Source of the DNA: Heterotrichella gracilis
Lineage: Eukaryota > Sar > Xanthophyceae > Tribonematales > Xanthonemataceae
DNA: 64,000 nucleotides
Assembly: GCA_032358255.1 (NCBI GenBank)
Contig: JAULBX010001226.1
Location: 64,943-128,942 of the forward strand
Direction: 5' to 3'
Shown here: in pieces, positions 1-12,700 of the stretch
Layout: each line of letters begins with the position of its first letter
Position numbering within the stretch: the first letter of the stretch is position 1
Position numbers and translations under genes: made by a program
Notes under the pieces: model-generated
What the model saw: the letters and a program-made list of their open reading frames with translations, nothing else
What the model was told of the DNA's origin: nothing
Databases searched by the model: none

Positions 1-18
1 GCGATTGACACTGCTGAT

Positions 19-95
19 ATGGGACCACCATCCTGGACCAATCAGGGGAGCCTCATTGCCAAACGCACCGAATCTGTCGTGCTGGCCATGCCCTT
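19..95 (+). repeat. Degenerate intronic copy of the following exon's 5' part
   Basis: This stretch aligns by eye with 170-260 of the downstream exon. Shared blocks include ATGGG..ATCACC/ACCATCCTGG, CCAATCAGG, ATTGCCAAACG versus TTTGCCAAGCG, and GCTGGCCATG versus GCTAGCCATG. It has no clear reading frame and looks like a decayed direct duplication of the exon edge, as seen in the other genes of this window. Confidence 0.5.
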
Positions 96-168
96 TTTGC
101 CTGTACCTAAAGCCTAGAATGTTAGTGCATCCCCATTGGATTTATAATCATGCTCATGGTTTCCACAG

Positions 169-868
169 GGACGATCATCATGGGTATCACCATGCTGGCC
201 CAATCAGGCGCACCCATTGACTTTGCCAAGCGTGCAGAATCCGACATGCTAGCCATGTCTCTCTTGCTGCTCACGGCAGTGGCCCTGGGGGTGTGCGCGT
301 TTGCTGCGGCGGGGTTCATCGTGCTAGACAACGAGCCCAGCAGCTACAAGGCCACGCACCTGACTGTGACGATCGCAATCGGAGGTAGATGCAAAATGTG
401 GCTCAAAATTTGGGGAACAAATGTGTAGCATTGCCAGGGCCAAAACTGCTTGACGCCGCAATTGCAGGGGGAGTTGCTCTGGTTGGAATGCATGCATGAT
501 CATCCATTTATAGAACACCCCTTCCACCCCACCTGGGATCCGACCGCGGAAGCGCCGCGGCCGCCGCCGCCGCCGCCTCATTTGCTGTGTCATCGGTGAA
601 ATGTTTGCATCATTTATAGCCTACATCCATTTGACTGAAATTGCTTTGTGTTTCTACAGGTTTTGGGGCGCTATACTTGCTGCTGGTGAACTACTTTGGC
701 AGGGTGGTTGTTCCCCAGCTGCCCGAGTGGGCTGCCCCCCTTGGCTGGCCTGTGCAACTGCTGTGCAAGGGGGACAGATGGATGAAGAAGAAGGTGGGAG
801 AGGGTGCTGAGGCAACGTTTGGCTTCCTGTTGTGCGGCGCAAGGAGGGACCACAAAAAGGCACAGTGA
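169..868 (+). CDS. Membrane protein, C-terminal part (partial)
   Basis: Two exons are supported: 169-384 (acceptor TTCCACAG, donor G/GTAGAT) and 660-868 (acceptor TTTCTACAG), joined in phase 1 and ending at TGA 866-868. The first encodes a soluble stretch, then a strongly hydrophobic helix (LLLLTAVALGVCAFAAAGF). The second opens with another hydrophobic stretch (GALYLLLVNYFG) and ends in a basic tail. It is therefore the C-terminal end of an integral membrane protein with at least two helices. Upstream exons lie left of the window. I do not recognise the family and assign no function. The splice phase match and composition make the exons credible. Confidence 0.6.
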
Positions 869-2169
869 TTATCAAGTGCAGTGTTTGTTTAGCGGACGAA
901 CCTAGGACAAACTGAGGGGACAAGCTGGCACAGAGTTATTGTATTGGTACAGCCAACACATATTTTCTCATTTACCATTGCTCAGGCACAGCTGCCATTT
1001 TTTTTTGCCTAAAATATTTTCCTCGTCAGGATGGACTGAGATGTTGATGCCAGCAGGTGCTTGATGTTAAGGTACTTGTATTTTTGCAGAATGCTGGCGC
1101 CGCTAGCAGCCCCCGGCTCAGAAATATTGGTTGGATTCACACAGTGGTTTTGATGGTAGCAATGCTGTTACCATTTGGGTCTTTGCAAGTGGGCGACTAG
1201 GGTTGACTAGGCTCTAGGGCTTGGTAGTGACTAACAACTACCTCTGGTGGGTAGGATGGCATTGGAGCTTTGCAGCATATTTTGTTGTTGCTGCATTTGA
1301 TACATTTTGTTGGCGGAACAGCATACATACGATATGATGCCAAACACAGGCTAGGTGCTACCTATTGTATAGCGTCTAGCTAAACGTCATGCACATCAAA
1401 AGTATCACATCAGATTTCAAAGGGAAAATGAACTGCATTTATAATTTGTACAAATACAGAAATCGAAAAACACGTCTATTTATTGAGCTCAACCAATGTG
1501 GAAACTGTTGCTCAATAAATACAGGCTTGATTACTTACAAACACGGGCAATGTCTCACAGTCAATGACTCCAACAGTAACTCCAACACCAGACTTGTGGG
1601 CGGGGCTGGCGTGTTGATATAGCAATGGACTAGATAGCATGCCCTTGGGGTCAATAGACATGATGGCTTCGAACACTCCCAGTTCGCACTCAGTGTTGCA
1701 CAGAGCTGCTGGCAGTGAAGCTGTCAGTTTTTAGACAGGACCCTGTGTCCTTGTTTAAAGACACGAGTGATCCTCTGAACGTGAACCTACATTTTCGTTT
1801 GAAAACAAGCTTGGGGAGCAACTGAGCAACACGCATCAGCCATGATGTGTATGTCTGGCAGTGTATCAGCTCAAGCTTGAAACCTGTGTGTTGAATGTGG
1901 AGCGGGCTGCAGGTATGTCTGCTCACCTGAGTTCGAGTGCACGCTTCAAGCAGTCATTCCGTTCCAGCCAGACAACAGGTGTTCGTTCGTCGTGTCTGTT
2001 CACCACACCTGATTGATCCTGCTGTGTCGCTAGCAGAAGCCGTTTTCTGAGCTGATCTGCTCAAAGCCGTGCTGAGATATTTGAGCAACTAGCCGTGCCA
2101 CTGCTCATGCTCCCCCGTGCACCCCATCTGCAGGTCACAAGGGCGTGAGTTGCCCCTGCCCCTCACACC
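869..2169. other. Intergenic spacer, no gene seen
   Basis: This is 1.3 kb between the stop of the membrane-protein gene and the ATG of coiled-coil gene A, both on the + strand. It is AT-richer than the exons. I see no convincing ORF, RNA gene or repeat. It must hold the 3' UTR of the first gene and the promoter and 5' UTR of gene A. Confidence 0.5.
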
Positions 2170-5100
2170 ATGGCAAGCTCACTGTCTGAGCTGGTAAGTC
2201 GATGTGAAGGAGCCAAGAGCTTGGTATAGTGTGCACAGTATCTTGCTTGGGACACAGGAGGGGTGAACACACAAGCATGGTGTGCCAACTGCCAGTGTTG
2301 TTGCCACACCATAGTTGAAGCATGATATGTCTTTTTGCACCCTTGCATCCTCCTCCCCAGATGCAGAAACCCCGCAGCCTCATCTCTTGTTCCTATTTAA
2401 GCCACAGAGCAGCCCTTGCACAGCACCCATTGCTCGCCGATCTATATCCAAACCCAATTGCTTGCAAGGCCAAGCCGTCTCTTGGGGCCGACAGTTTCTG
2501 GTTCCACCACCTGCACTGGTGTACAGAGCTCGTAGTAAACCTCTTTATATCCTTTGATTGCCCTGCATGTGCCCAGCTTTCAGGAGCTACGAACAGTAAA
2601 ATTGCTTGGAGAATTCTGGCACTCCAGACAGTCCCTTTCAAGCCTTTCCTGTGGTCCCAGCCACACTATGGCCTTGCCTGTCTGTGCACAACTCGCTCAC
2701 CACCAGCTTAATTTCACTGCGAAGGAGGCACAGGCAGTCGCCGCTGGCCTGGATGCCCTGAGGCGCCAGGTGGCAGCCCTACAGGGGGCCGCTGCAGGGA
2801 GGGGCGATAGCGCGGCAGAGCAAGCAGCAAGCGAGGTGCAGCGCGCTCTCACCCAGCTGGACTCTGCAGTAAGCCAGGTGTGGCTTACTCCTTGGCTCTA
2901 GGGATATTAGGGCCCAGGATAAGGGTTTAGCCAGGTGGTCTCCGCTGTCAGCCGGGTGTGTCTAGGGTTCAGGTGCAGCTTGTTAGGGTTTAGGTTAAGG
3001 ATTTAGCAATCTGGACTCTGCTGTCATCCAGGCGCAGAGTGTCTGTAGGACAAGTGCTGCAGGCCCTACTAGGGTAATGCACAGCCGCCTGGTTGCCATG
3101 AAGGAAGGTGGCAGTACTGTAGGGTGTAGGGTGTATGCCATCTTACAGCACCCATGGGCACGAGCCGTTGAGGTTGTGGTATTGTGCAACTGCCAGGATT
3201 GTCTCTTCCAGAGAAGAACAAGAAGCAACAAAGATGACTGATTAATAGCTGCGCTGTGGTGGCTTGCAGGTAGTGCAGAAGAATGGGGATCTGTCAAAGG
3301 AGCTGAAGGAGACGCAAAAGGTGGGAAATCCTAAACCCTACTCCTTAAATCCTAAATTCTACACTGTTTTACTGGACGTGGGAAACAGTTGCTTCAAGGT
3401 GAGGTTATCATATTATCAGGGTTTCAGCAATACAGTCAGACTAGCCTTGCACAAACACGGGGCCACGGCAAGCCCTTTGTTTACCCTAGGACATAGCCTC
3501 GGAACCCTAACCCTCCACCTTCGCACAGGAGCTGTACGATGTGCGCAAGCCCAGTGTGTGGGTAGAGAGAGAGCGCAAGTACCGTCTGGTGGAGAAGGAG
3601 TGGGAGGAGGACCGGGGGCGCCTGGCCAAGCAGATCCGGCGGCTCAAGGGGGAGATTGAGGAATTTAGGAGGGAGAATAAAGCGGAGGAGTATGAGGCAA
3701 AGATACAGGTGGGGAGGGTGTAGGTTGGGGAATGAAGTGATGATACGTGGTGTGGTGGTGTTGTATGTGCATGTGGAGGAAACACCTCCACCTGACTTTG
3801 GCATTCTCTGGTGGCAAGCAGGTAGTGGTGGAGGGTGGGGAGGGGGGGAGGGGCGTCCCCCACCCAAACAACATTGCACCTGACATGTACCGCCATCCCC
3901 CACTCCCCTCCGCAACCTCCGCACAACCACCCACCACACACTACCCCTGTGCAGGCCGTGCAAGCGCAGCTGGCCACCAGCGAATCCCAGAAGGCCTCGG
4001 CCCTGCACCAGCTTCATGAGCTGCAGCTCCACCTGCGCCAGTCAGACGGGGAGTTCACCAACGATGGGCGGCGCCTCACAAGGGCTGAGGTCGCTCAGGA
4101 GGCTGCTGAGCGCCAGGGGCAGCCCGGGAGTGTGGAGATGCCAAAGCTGAAGCCGGTGGGGGCTCACCAGGCGGCCAGTCCCACCAGCAGGTGGGTGTGG
4201 TGGCGGTGGCAAACAGCAAAATCGTAGTGAAGGGGTGGGTTTTTGGGTTTGCATATTGGGTGGGTATTATTCACAGTGAAAAATGCATCTGAATGGGCTG
4301 GAAACCGTCTATTCCCCCCACATGCTGACCCTCCCCTACTCCCCTTGCAGCAGCCTGAGTGATGCCCCACGCCCCTTCGTGCGCCCCATGCACCCCCGCC
4401 AGTACTCTGCCACGTCAGCCACCAGCATGACACCTGGGAGCACCACAACAGCCTCATCAAGCCATGTGACCTCCCCAGGTAGGACTGCTTGGCTGATTTA
4501 TCATAAACCCCTGAGCTGTGGGAACATGAATCTGAACTACATATGGATCTGAGTTGGCGTGGGGCTGATGGCTACCATGCCACTTGCTTTGCCCATGCTG
4601 TTAATTCCTCGACTAATGGTGGAGGGGTGGCATGGGCCGTGCGATGAGCTTGATACTGCGCATCACTTTCAGAGCTCTGGATATGGTGCATGACATTGTA
4701 ATGATGTGGCGTGGCCTGTTTGCATGAGGATGTTTGGCATGTGGCTGTCTGTCATGCCGCAGCAATGCTCCTTCCCCCACTCACACCCTTTCCTCCCCTT
4801 TCCCTGCCCCCAGGGGCCTCCACCTCCCTTGCCACCTCCCTGGCCACCGCCACCACCCCTGTGGCCCACACCCCAACCCCACACAACGCAGTCATCGACT
4901 ACAGCAGGCCCTTTGAAGACTTTCAGGGCCACCTGAGCCGACTCAACCAAGAGCTGAGCAGTCAGGTGGGAAAATTTGTTAGTTGTCTGTATTGCATTTC
5001 TTTTGCATAAGTTTGCATGATCTGTCCAGGCGTTTCACGGTTAGTAATCAGCCTGATTCCAGAGTCATTTCGGTGAAAATAGCCGATGTTACTTCGCACT

Positions 5101-8100
5101 TTCAAAGATTACTAGGGACTATTGAGTGGTAATGAGAAATCACTGGTCATGGGAGGAAATGGAATGTGGATGACATCACATTGGACTATAGCACAATTGT
5201 TCTATTTGCTTCGGGCGATTGCGAAGCTTCTCTACTCTCGTTTCGGACCAGTGCTACAAGGGCATGTTAAATTTCAGGCTACCCCTGTAGGTGTCTGAGC
5301 AAGGGGAGAGCGCCACATGGCATGCTGGGGGTGCGCCCCACCACCCTTCGCCCCACCACCCCTCGCCATTGCCGCAGCCTGTGTTCCAGCCGGACGCCTC
5401 AGCGCTTTCCTCCCCTGCATGGTCCATCCTGGGTGTCACTCCCCTTGGGGAGGTGAGCGAGAGTGGGTCCACCGCACATGCGAGGGAGGCGGAGGGTGAC
5501 AGCGCCACGTCAGCGCCGCCATGCGCCACATCCGCGATGTCAAATGCCACGTCAGCAATGCTCAATGCCATGTCAGCGGTGCCAAATGCCACATCAGCGG
5601 GGCCTGATGCCATGTCAGCAGTACCTGGCGGCACATCAGCGGGGCCAGTTGCCACATCAGCGCCCTCGCCCGGGACATCGGCAGCACCAGGTGCCACAAC
5701 AGCTGTGGCAAATGCCACATCAGCGACACAACTCACCACATCAGGGCATGATAGCGCCACATCAGTACCTGCATCCGCTGCACCATCGGAAGCAGGCGCC
5801 ACGCCAGCGCCCTCGCCTGCCACGTCAGCAGCACCAGGCGCACTCAGCCCTGGTCCAGATGCTCACCAGGCGCTTGACAATACTGCTTCCCCATTGCTAC
5901 CGTCTGAACAGCCAGCAGCAAGCTCAGGCGAAACAACGGGGGGAGCGGGATCACGTGGGAATGGAGCAGGGGACGCGGGCCCATCTGGGGATGCGGCATT
6001 TGAATCACCCAGGTAGGGAAAACCATAGATGAAGGGGAGGAGGTGGGAGCGCTGTCCCTTCCCATGCCTTTGCCGCCCGGACCATTCCCCTGCGCATCAG
6101 CATGCGCATGTGCATCACAGTAGGGTCACCACCAACAACAAAAAAGCATTTATTTTCCTGTAGCATCCCCTCCCCCTTGACAGTACAGAGTAATGGTGAA
6201 AAGGCTGTCGCGCCCTGCTCCCCTTCGCATACTCTGTACCTTCCATACAGCATTCCCTCTCCTCTTTCTGACCCTCCTCTAGCTCCCCTAGGCGCCCCAC
6301 CCCTGCCACCATACCCACCCCAATGCTGCTGTTACTGGCGGGGTGCATAGCATGTATAGCATGGACCATGCAGCAACACCCGCAGGGCGACCCAGGCAAC
6401 GCATGCCCGCAGTCAGGCACAGAAGCGTGGGGGGCGTGGGTGAGGTAGGGCGCCCATCACTGACGGCGCCCACCACCTCCCGACGGTACCCAGGGTTTAT
6501 AGCAATTCTCTCCTGTTTATCTTGCAATTTTGTGCTTAGTTCTTTTTAAAGAACAAATAATTATTACTGTACAGCAGTTTGTGCACCACCACACGCAGGT
6601 GCAAACCCTGCGGTGCACATCGAGCAAGGGGATGTCTAATCGGACCTGAGAGAACGATTAACTCATCTTGGACACGCACGCACATCACTGGCGGGTGGCA
6701 AACAACAAGCGGTGCAGCTTGCTGAAAACCCTACAATTAACCCTAGTAACTGTGCCTACTGGCACTCTTAAGCATCAAACTCTCCTCGCTGACCATGGAC
6801 TGTTTTCCTTGCAGGACGCTACCTGGCGACAGTGCAGCAGGTCCAGACCCTACAGGAGGGTTCACCGGGCGAGCAGCATCTCCAGAGCCCGGAACATCAA
6901 AGCCTACAGAAGGGTCTCCTGTATCAACAGCAGGCGCCGAGCAATCGGAGACCCCTGAAATCCTGGAGGAGCATCCCTCAATCCCCAGCAGTCGAGAACA
7001 AACCCCACAAAAACCGCCTCTGTCCCCGGCCAGCGGAATTGCAACCCCGGAGAGCCAGGCGACTCCTCGGGACCCAAATTTGGACGAGATTTCGAGGGGG
7101 GGCGCGTCTGTGATGCGGTACATCAACTCCCCTGGCAGCTCGGGGGGGTATTGGGAGGAGAGCGACGGGGAGGTTGCCAGTGCCCGGTCAATGTTTGAGA
7201 GCACGGTGCTGAAGCGCCAGCTGCAGGTGCGGGCAAGTATAAGGAACCTAACCTGAGCATTGCGGTTGCGAGTGGGTGCCAGTGGGGCGTATCAGCATGT
7301 GTGTTGGATGAATGCTACCTTGACAGGGAAGGGTTTAGTGTTGAAGTACATGAATGGGTGACAGAGGTTTGCAGTGCTCGATCCATGTTTGAGAGCACGG
7401 CGCTGAAGCGCCAGCTGCAGGTGCGGGCAGGGTGGAGGGTTGGGGTTGTAGGTAGGCAGCATGGCATGTGCAGTGGATGGCACGTTGGAAGTGAAGGGTG
7501 TAAAGTCCAGGTCCGGGGCTTTTGATTGCAAGGGAGGGATGGCGGGTGAATGTTGGGGCAGCTGGGTATAGGGTGTGTGAAACCCTTACCTAGAACCTTA
7601 AAACCCTGACGTTCGATTCGCCCCTTGTCCTCAAGAGGGCGATCTGCACCTGCACAACCTGGACGCCTAAAAACCCTAATGCAAACCCTAAACTGCAAAC
7701 CCTGCCCCATTACCCCAGGAGGCCGATCAGCGCCTGCACGACCTGGAGGCCGAGAACGGCAACCTGCGCCTGCGCCTAGAAACCCTAACCCAGACCCTAG
7801 AGGCGCTCCAGAAGCAGCTGGCTGCGGGTGCGGAGGGGGGTGGGAGCGGTGATGACGAGGTATCCCTGCGGGAGGAGAACGAGGGGCTCATGGGGCAGCT
7901 GGTGCGGGCCAAGCTGGAATTGGCGGAGCTGCAGGGTACGTGGCAAAAACCCGAATCCTGATACCCTGCAAAACGCTAAATTTTGCAAAACCCTAAACCA
8001 TGCGAGGGGTAAACGAGGGGCTCATAGGGCAGCTGGTGCTGGCGGAGCTGCAGAGTACGTTTCAAGTCTACATGAAAATTTTCTGCTAAATCCTCAACTC

Positions 8101-8544
8101 TGCAAAGGCCTAATGGTTACCATTAAAGACGACGAGATTCCCTGGGTGAGGAGAACAAGGGGCCAGCTGGTATGATACTTGCTGAGTTGAAGCTAGGGTA
8201 CATGCAAATTCAAAGCCTCATGCAGTGCATGCAGCTAGATGGTACCCCATCTACATACCCTCCCCACCACTGCACGGACGTGCACCCTACCCCCCTCCTC
8301 CCTGCCCCTACCCCCTCTGTCGCTGCCCACATCTACACACCTCCTCAACCCCACCCTCCCACCCATCCCAGGCAACTTCCTTGAGGCGCGCAAGTCGCTG
8401 TTCATGGCGGGGCGGCAGCAGGATTTGCTACAGGCGCAGCTGGACGAGGCACGGCAACAGCTGGCGTACCGGGCACCCACACCCACACACAGCCCCTCAG
8501 TGCACCCTGCGGCAGCGGCGCTCAAGGCTGTGGGCTGGGCTTGA
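2170..8544 (+). CDS. Coiled-coil protein A (paralogue of gene B)
   Basis: The model starts at ATG 2170, an 8-codon first exon ending at GTAAGT. Exons: 2170-2193, about 2710-2877 (5' edge uncertain), 3270-3320, 3529-3708, 3955-4190, 4351-4478, 4814-4965, 5291-6012, 6251-~6341, 6815-7226, 7719-7935, 8372-8544 (TGA). All junction phases agree except between 6341 and 6815, where an exon is probably missing. The product is about 850 residues. It has heptad-rich Glu/Lys/Arg/Leu segments (exon 3529 with RRENKAEEYEAKIQ; exons 7719 and 8372 with REENEGLMGQLVRAKLEL). A Pro/Ser/Thr/Ala-rich linker carries 7-residue repeats. No catalytic motif or membrane segment was seen. It is probably a structural or tethering coiled-coil protein; the family was not recognised. 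Introns hold partial copies of its own exon edges. Confidence 0.75.
2930..3035 (+). repeat. Two decayed copies of an exon 3' edge
   Basis: Blocks at about 2930-2960 and 3007-3035 repeat the end of the exon at 2858-2880 (CTGGACTCTGCNGT..CCAGG). They are followed by AGGTTTAGGG-like intron sequence. The second copy reads CTGGACTCTGCTGTCATCCAGG. Neither has a good GT donor at the matching place. Confidence 0.55.
5500..5840 (+). repeat. 21-bp coding tandem repeat (Asn-Ala-Thr-Ser-Ala heptapeptides)
   Basis: About 16 imperfect 21-bp units of the type AATGCCACATCAGCG plus two variable codons run in frame inside exon 5291-6012. They encode seven-residue units with core NATSA or AMSAV. The core is well kept while the last two codons vary. 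The repeat forms a low-complexity linker between the coiled-coil blocks of protein A. Confidence 0.85.
6160..6190 (+). repeat. Copy of acceptor and exon start
   Basis: CCTGTAGCATCCCCTCCCC mimics the functional-looking acceptor and exon start at about 6245-6275 (ATACAGCATTCCCTCTCC). It lies about 85 bp upstream in the same intron. Confidence 0.45.
7363..7428 (+). repeat. Duplicate exon end with intact acceptor and donor
   Basis: This repeats 7175-7232. Both encode ARSMFEST(V/A)LKRQLQ and end in CTGCAG/GTGCGGGC. The copy is preceded by TTTGCAG and could act as a 57-bp cassette exon. It is nearly identical to the parent, so the duplication is recent. Confidence 0.8.
7634..7668 (+). repeat. Copy of the start of exon 7719
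   Basis: GAGGGCGATCTGCACCTGCA with the following CAACCTGGACGCC mirrors GAGGCCGATCAGCGCCTGCA and CGACCTGGAGGCC at 7719-7752. The copy then runs into CCCTAATGCAAACCCTAAAC telomere-like sequence. Confidence 0.65.
8009..8200 (+). repeat. Two copies of the end of exon 7719-7935
   Basis: 8009-8060 repeats AACGAGGGGCTCATRGGGCAGCTGGTGC and GCGGAGCTGCAG.GTACG with an internal deletion. 8148-8200 is a more decayed copy (GAGGAGAACAAGGGGCCAGC, TTGCTGAGTTGAAGCTAGG). The first keeps a donor-like GTACGT. Confidence 0.7.
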
Positions 8545-9700
8545 GGCAGGAGACGATGACCGTGATTTCCATACTCAGATTCGCATCATCTCGCTTCCAA
8601 CGGCGCTCTAGGCGGCCGCCTTGTAGAGTATGTCTAGGGTGCACTGTAGGGTTTAGCTAGGTTGCCTCGGAGTGTTGCCACAGCCGGTAACGGACGATGG
8701 GAATGATGCGGGTGGGGGGGGAGAGTGGTGGGTGGGGGGTGGTGCTGTTGTGGTTTGTTGTGGTCCTGTCAGACCATGTGTTGACAGTTGAGCACGTCAC
8801 TTTGTAGCATTTGGGGGGTTGAGGGAGAGGGCGATGCTGCGAGCGCCCGAGCTTTACGCAGGAGCATAGTTGTGTCTGTGTGACAACAGACTGGGTGCTA
8901 ATGATCCACCAGTAGGCCGCGGCTGTCTGCAACAGCAGCAGCCTGCGGCAGCCCAGGCATAGTAAACTGCTTCAGACATTCAAACTGAATGCAATTTGCG
9001 ACTCGGTACCATCACGGTGACAACTTATGTGCAAGATGTTGGCGCAGCCATTGGCTTCAATCAACATCTGAGATCTCAGTAAGGGGCATCCTGGAAATGA
9101 TACCGTAGACTAGTACAAGTTTTACACAGCAAGTGGATGTACAGCGAGTGGGCACATAAGGGATGCTGTTGCTGTAAATTACACATTAAATGTTCATCAA
9201 TTGCATCATGCTGATCACCATGATGGTGGCGCCACTTGCGCCACTGGACCAGGTCCTCGGTTGGTATAATACTAACAATTATTAATACCTCCTAGACTAG
9301 GCGTCAATGCCGGATACCGTATCCATGCGGAGGGCGCAGCCTACAGGGTAGTCGCATTGGCCATTGGCAGTGCCTGGCAGGGTAGCCGCATTGGCCATTG
9401 GCAGTGGCCCACTAAACCATTGTTTTCTTGCATAATGATTTAACAACAGGATCCCGAGACAACCAATGGGCCAACCCAGGGTTCAATGATTGTCCCCACA
9501 AAGCCTGCAAGGTGCCAACATTTGTCAAATGGTCAACATGTAAAGCAAGCCCACCTCCCCGCCCGGGTCCGACAAAACCCCTTATTTGTATGGAACAACC
9601 ACATACCAGCCTGGCTGCCAAGCCATTCATGCATTTGGTGTGGTCCCCTCCCCAACCCACACCCTCGGGTTCACCCCTTTTGCCAAAGGGTGCAAAGCCC
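8545..9700. other. Spacer between convergent genes A and B
   Basis: This is 1.1 kb between the TGA of gene A and the last plausible coding sequence of gene B. It contains a short tandem duplication at 9344-9406 and AT-rich sequence near 9260-9300. I see no separate gene. It should hold both 3' UTRs. Confidence 0.45.
9344..9406. repeat. 29-bp tandem duplication
   Basis: Two copies of CAGGGTAG(T/C)CGCATTGGCC followed by ATTGGCAGTG lie at 9344-9372 and 9378-9406. They differ at one base, with a 34-bp period. Confidence 0.85.
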
Positions 9701-12700
9701 TCAGCTCCCCACCCGCCGCCGCACCCCGTCATCCCAACCTCCAACCTCCCCCCCCACCATCTTGTCACCCTCCCCCCCACCCCCCACATTATCCCCCACA
9801 GGCACCACCGGTGAGACCCCCACGCTGGCCAGCGATGCCGGAGGGGTGACACCCCCCCTCCCTCCCCCTCCCCTGCCCACCCACGGGAGTATACTCCACC
9901 TTGCCCCGGAGGAGGCCGCCGCCTCGGACGACCCTATAGGGTTGGGGTTGCGCATCACATGTTCCAGTGCCCGCTCTAGCTGCACGTTGAGGTACCTGGT
10001 GCATAGGGAATGGGGGTGGGGCGTGTGATGCGGGAAGACCTGGTGGTGGGTGGTGGGGCAGCAAACAGCATCTGGGCGCTGCTGGTGGGGGCGCGAGGGA
10101 TGGGGGGTGGCGGGGGTGGTAGGAGTGGTGGGCGGAGGCTGCAGGTTCTCCCCACCACTTTGCCATTTGCTATCGCTCAGAGGCAATGGGCGCTGCATCT
10201 GGCGATCCTATGCGCCTGGGGTGCAGCCAGTGCGGACGCGATATGGTGGGTGATGGGCGGGCAGCACCGGAAGGCTTTGCTTTCGCTGGCGCCCCTTGCA
10301 CCCATACGGTGCTGTCGGTGACTGTGGGACGTGGCTAGCCCCAGTGGTGCACCCGGTGTGGGTGTCCCCAAAACACTCTCTGGTGGCAGGTGTAGGGTCT
10401 AGGGTCTAGGGTCTAGGGTTTGCGCCCTGGTGGTGGTGTCTGGACTGGTGACTCTGCCCTTTGCTGCGGCCCTCCCACTGATGCTGCTGCCGCTGATCAC
10501 GCTGTGGCTAGCCCGAGTGGTTCGCCCAGTGTGGGGTGCCGCCACCCGAGACAGTGGTTGCGGGTGTGGCTGGCGAGGAGCGTGCGCTGTATGGGTTGAA
10601 GAGCACCTTGCCGTTCACTGACAGGGCAGCCTCCAGGTCGGCCTTGTCTTGCCTGTGGGGGGGACGGATGGGGACGGTGTTGGTGGGCGGGTGGTGGTGG
10701 GCGAGAAGTGGGCAATGGAGGGTGGGGGGACAGTGGGCCATGGATGGTGGTGCTTCTGTGGTGTGTGTGCGGGGTAGCAGCTGGCCCAACCTCCTCCATT
10801 CCCCATGCCACCATGGTAGGTGAGCCACCCACCTTGGCCCCACCCCACCAGAGCCCCTCAGACCCCTTGAGGGTCAGCTCACCATTCCCTGCCCTCGCCC
10901 CGTGGTACATACAACAAATACACCCGTGCACAATAAGATCCCTCTCCTACACCCCACCCCACCCCGCCCCACCCCACCCATCGCCCTGCCGCCTCACCCC
11001 TCACCTGGGCTGCTCCACCTGCTCGTTGTACAGTAGTCCACACATACCTGTTAAGGGTTTAGCCCTACACCCTACACCCTAACCCCTAACCCCTAAACCC
11101 TCACCTGAGCTGCTCCACCTGCTCGTTGTAGTCGGCCTGCTTCTCCACCGCGCGTATGAGTGCCCGCTTGGTCTTGAGGTAGTCGCCCTGGGTCTCAGCA
11201 AGGGCGATCTTGGCCTGAACCAGACCCTCGCGCAAAGAGTCGTTCTCGTCCCGCAGCTTCGAGGCCTGGGTGCAGGGGAGGGATGGGTCAGTCAGGTGCA
11301 GCGCAGGTGATAAACCCTAGATGAATGCCCTAAACCCTAGGACAAGCAGGGAGTCGTTCTTGTCCCGCAGCTTAAGAGGTCTGCTCAGGCAACCCACCCA
11401 CCCACCCTCCCACCTCAATCTCCTCCTCCCATAGTCCCGCCACCACATCATCACAAACCCTATATCCTACAGCCCCTCCCATCTTAATCTCCTCCTCTCC
11501 CGGCCCCGCCACCACATCATCAAAAACCCTGCACTTCTTACTCTAACACTAAACCCCACCCCCCCTCCCACCTCGATCTCCTCCTCCCCCAGCCCCGCCA
11601 CCACATCGCCATAAACCCTAAACTTAAGACTCTAAACCCTAAGCCCAAACACCCCCTCCCACCTCGATCTCCTCCTCTCCCAGCCCCGCCACCACATCAT
11701 CATCCACAGACAGCAGGCGCAGGAGTGAGCCGCGCGCATCCTCGGGCAGGGCAGCCGCCACGCCGCTGTCACTCAGCCGGGAACCAACCAGGTGCAAGCG
11801 ATCCTGCGGGGAATGAGGGATGAGGGGTGGGTGGGTGGTGCAGGCAAGTGTGTGCGCGTAGGCTTCACAGCTCAGAGTCTAGGGTTTCTTAGTGCTCCCC
11901 TGTGGCACACCCCGCAGCGGACCCACTGCGCAGCTCCTTCCTCCCCAAAACCCCACCCAATACCACACCCACAAGCCGCCCTATCAGCTACATCCCTCGC
12001 CACAAACCCTAATGCATCCTACCCAACCGCAGCTGCGTGGCCGCCTTGCGGTGCTTGTCCCTGCCCTTCCTTCCTAACCAGATCCCTATCCAAACCCTAC
12101 AAAACTCTACCAAAACCCTACCAAACCCCGACCACCCACCCGCAGCTGCGTGGCCGCCTTGCGGTGCTTGTCCCTGCCCTCCTCAGCAGCCGCCAGGCGC
12201 GCCTCGGCAGCCGCCAGCCGCTGCGCAAGGACGCCCTCACTCACACCCATGCCCATGCTTGCGCCCTTGCCGGCGCCGCCAGCATTGTTGCCGCGCTTGG
12301 ATGTGGGCACTCGGGCTGCGGCAACAGCGCGGGCCAGCTCCTCCTCCAGCTCGGCCTTTTCCTGCAAGCATAGGGAGGTGGGGTTATGGGACAGGTTTTG
12401 GGGCATGATCCAATGTGGCCAGAGCCATTATCCTGCACAGCGCAGGGAGGGTCTGGTAGGGTTTGTGGCAATGTTGCCAGTTTGGATGTGGGGTCAGGAG
12501 CTGCGGCCACTGTTCAAGCCAGCCGATTTCAAATGCAGATTCAGCTGCAGATTCAGATTCAAGTCTGCTAGATCACAACTCACCTGGTCGGCCTGCCCCA
12601 GCGCCACCTGCACTTCCCTATCTGCTCCTCAACAAAGGGCCAATGCAATAAAAATCAAATTCAAATTTCAAATTCCAAGGTAATTTCCAAGATTGCCACC

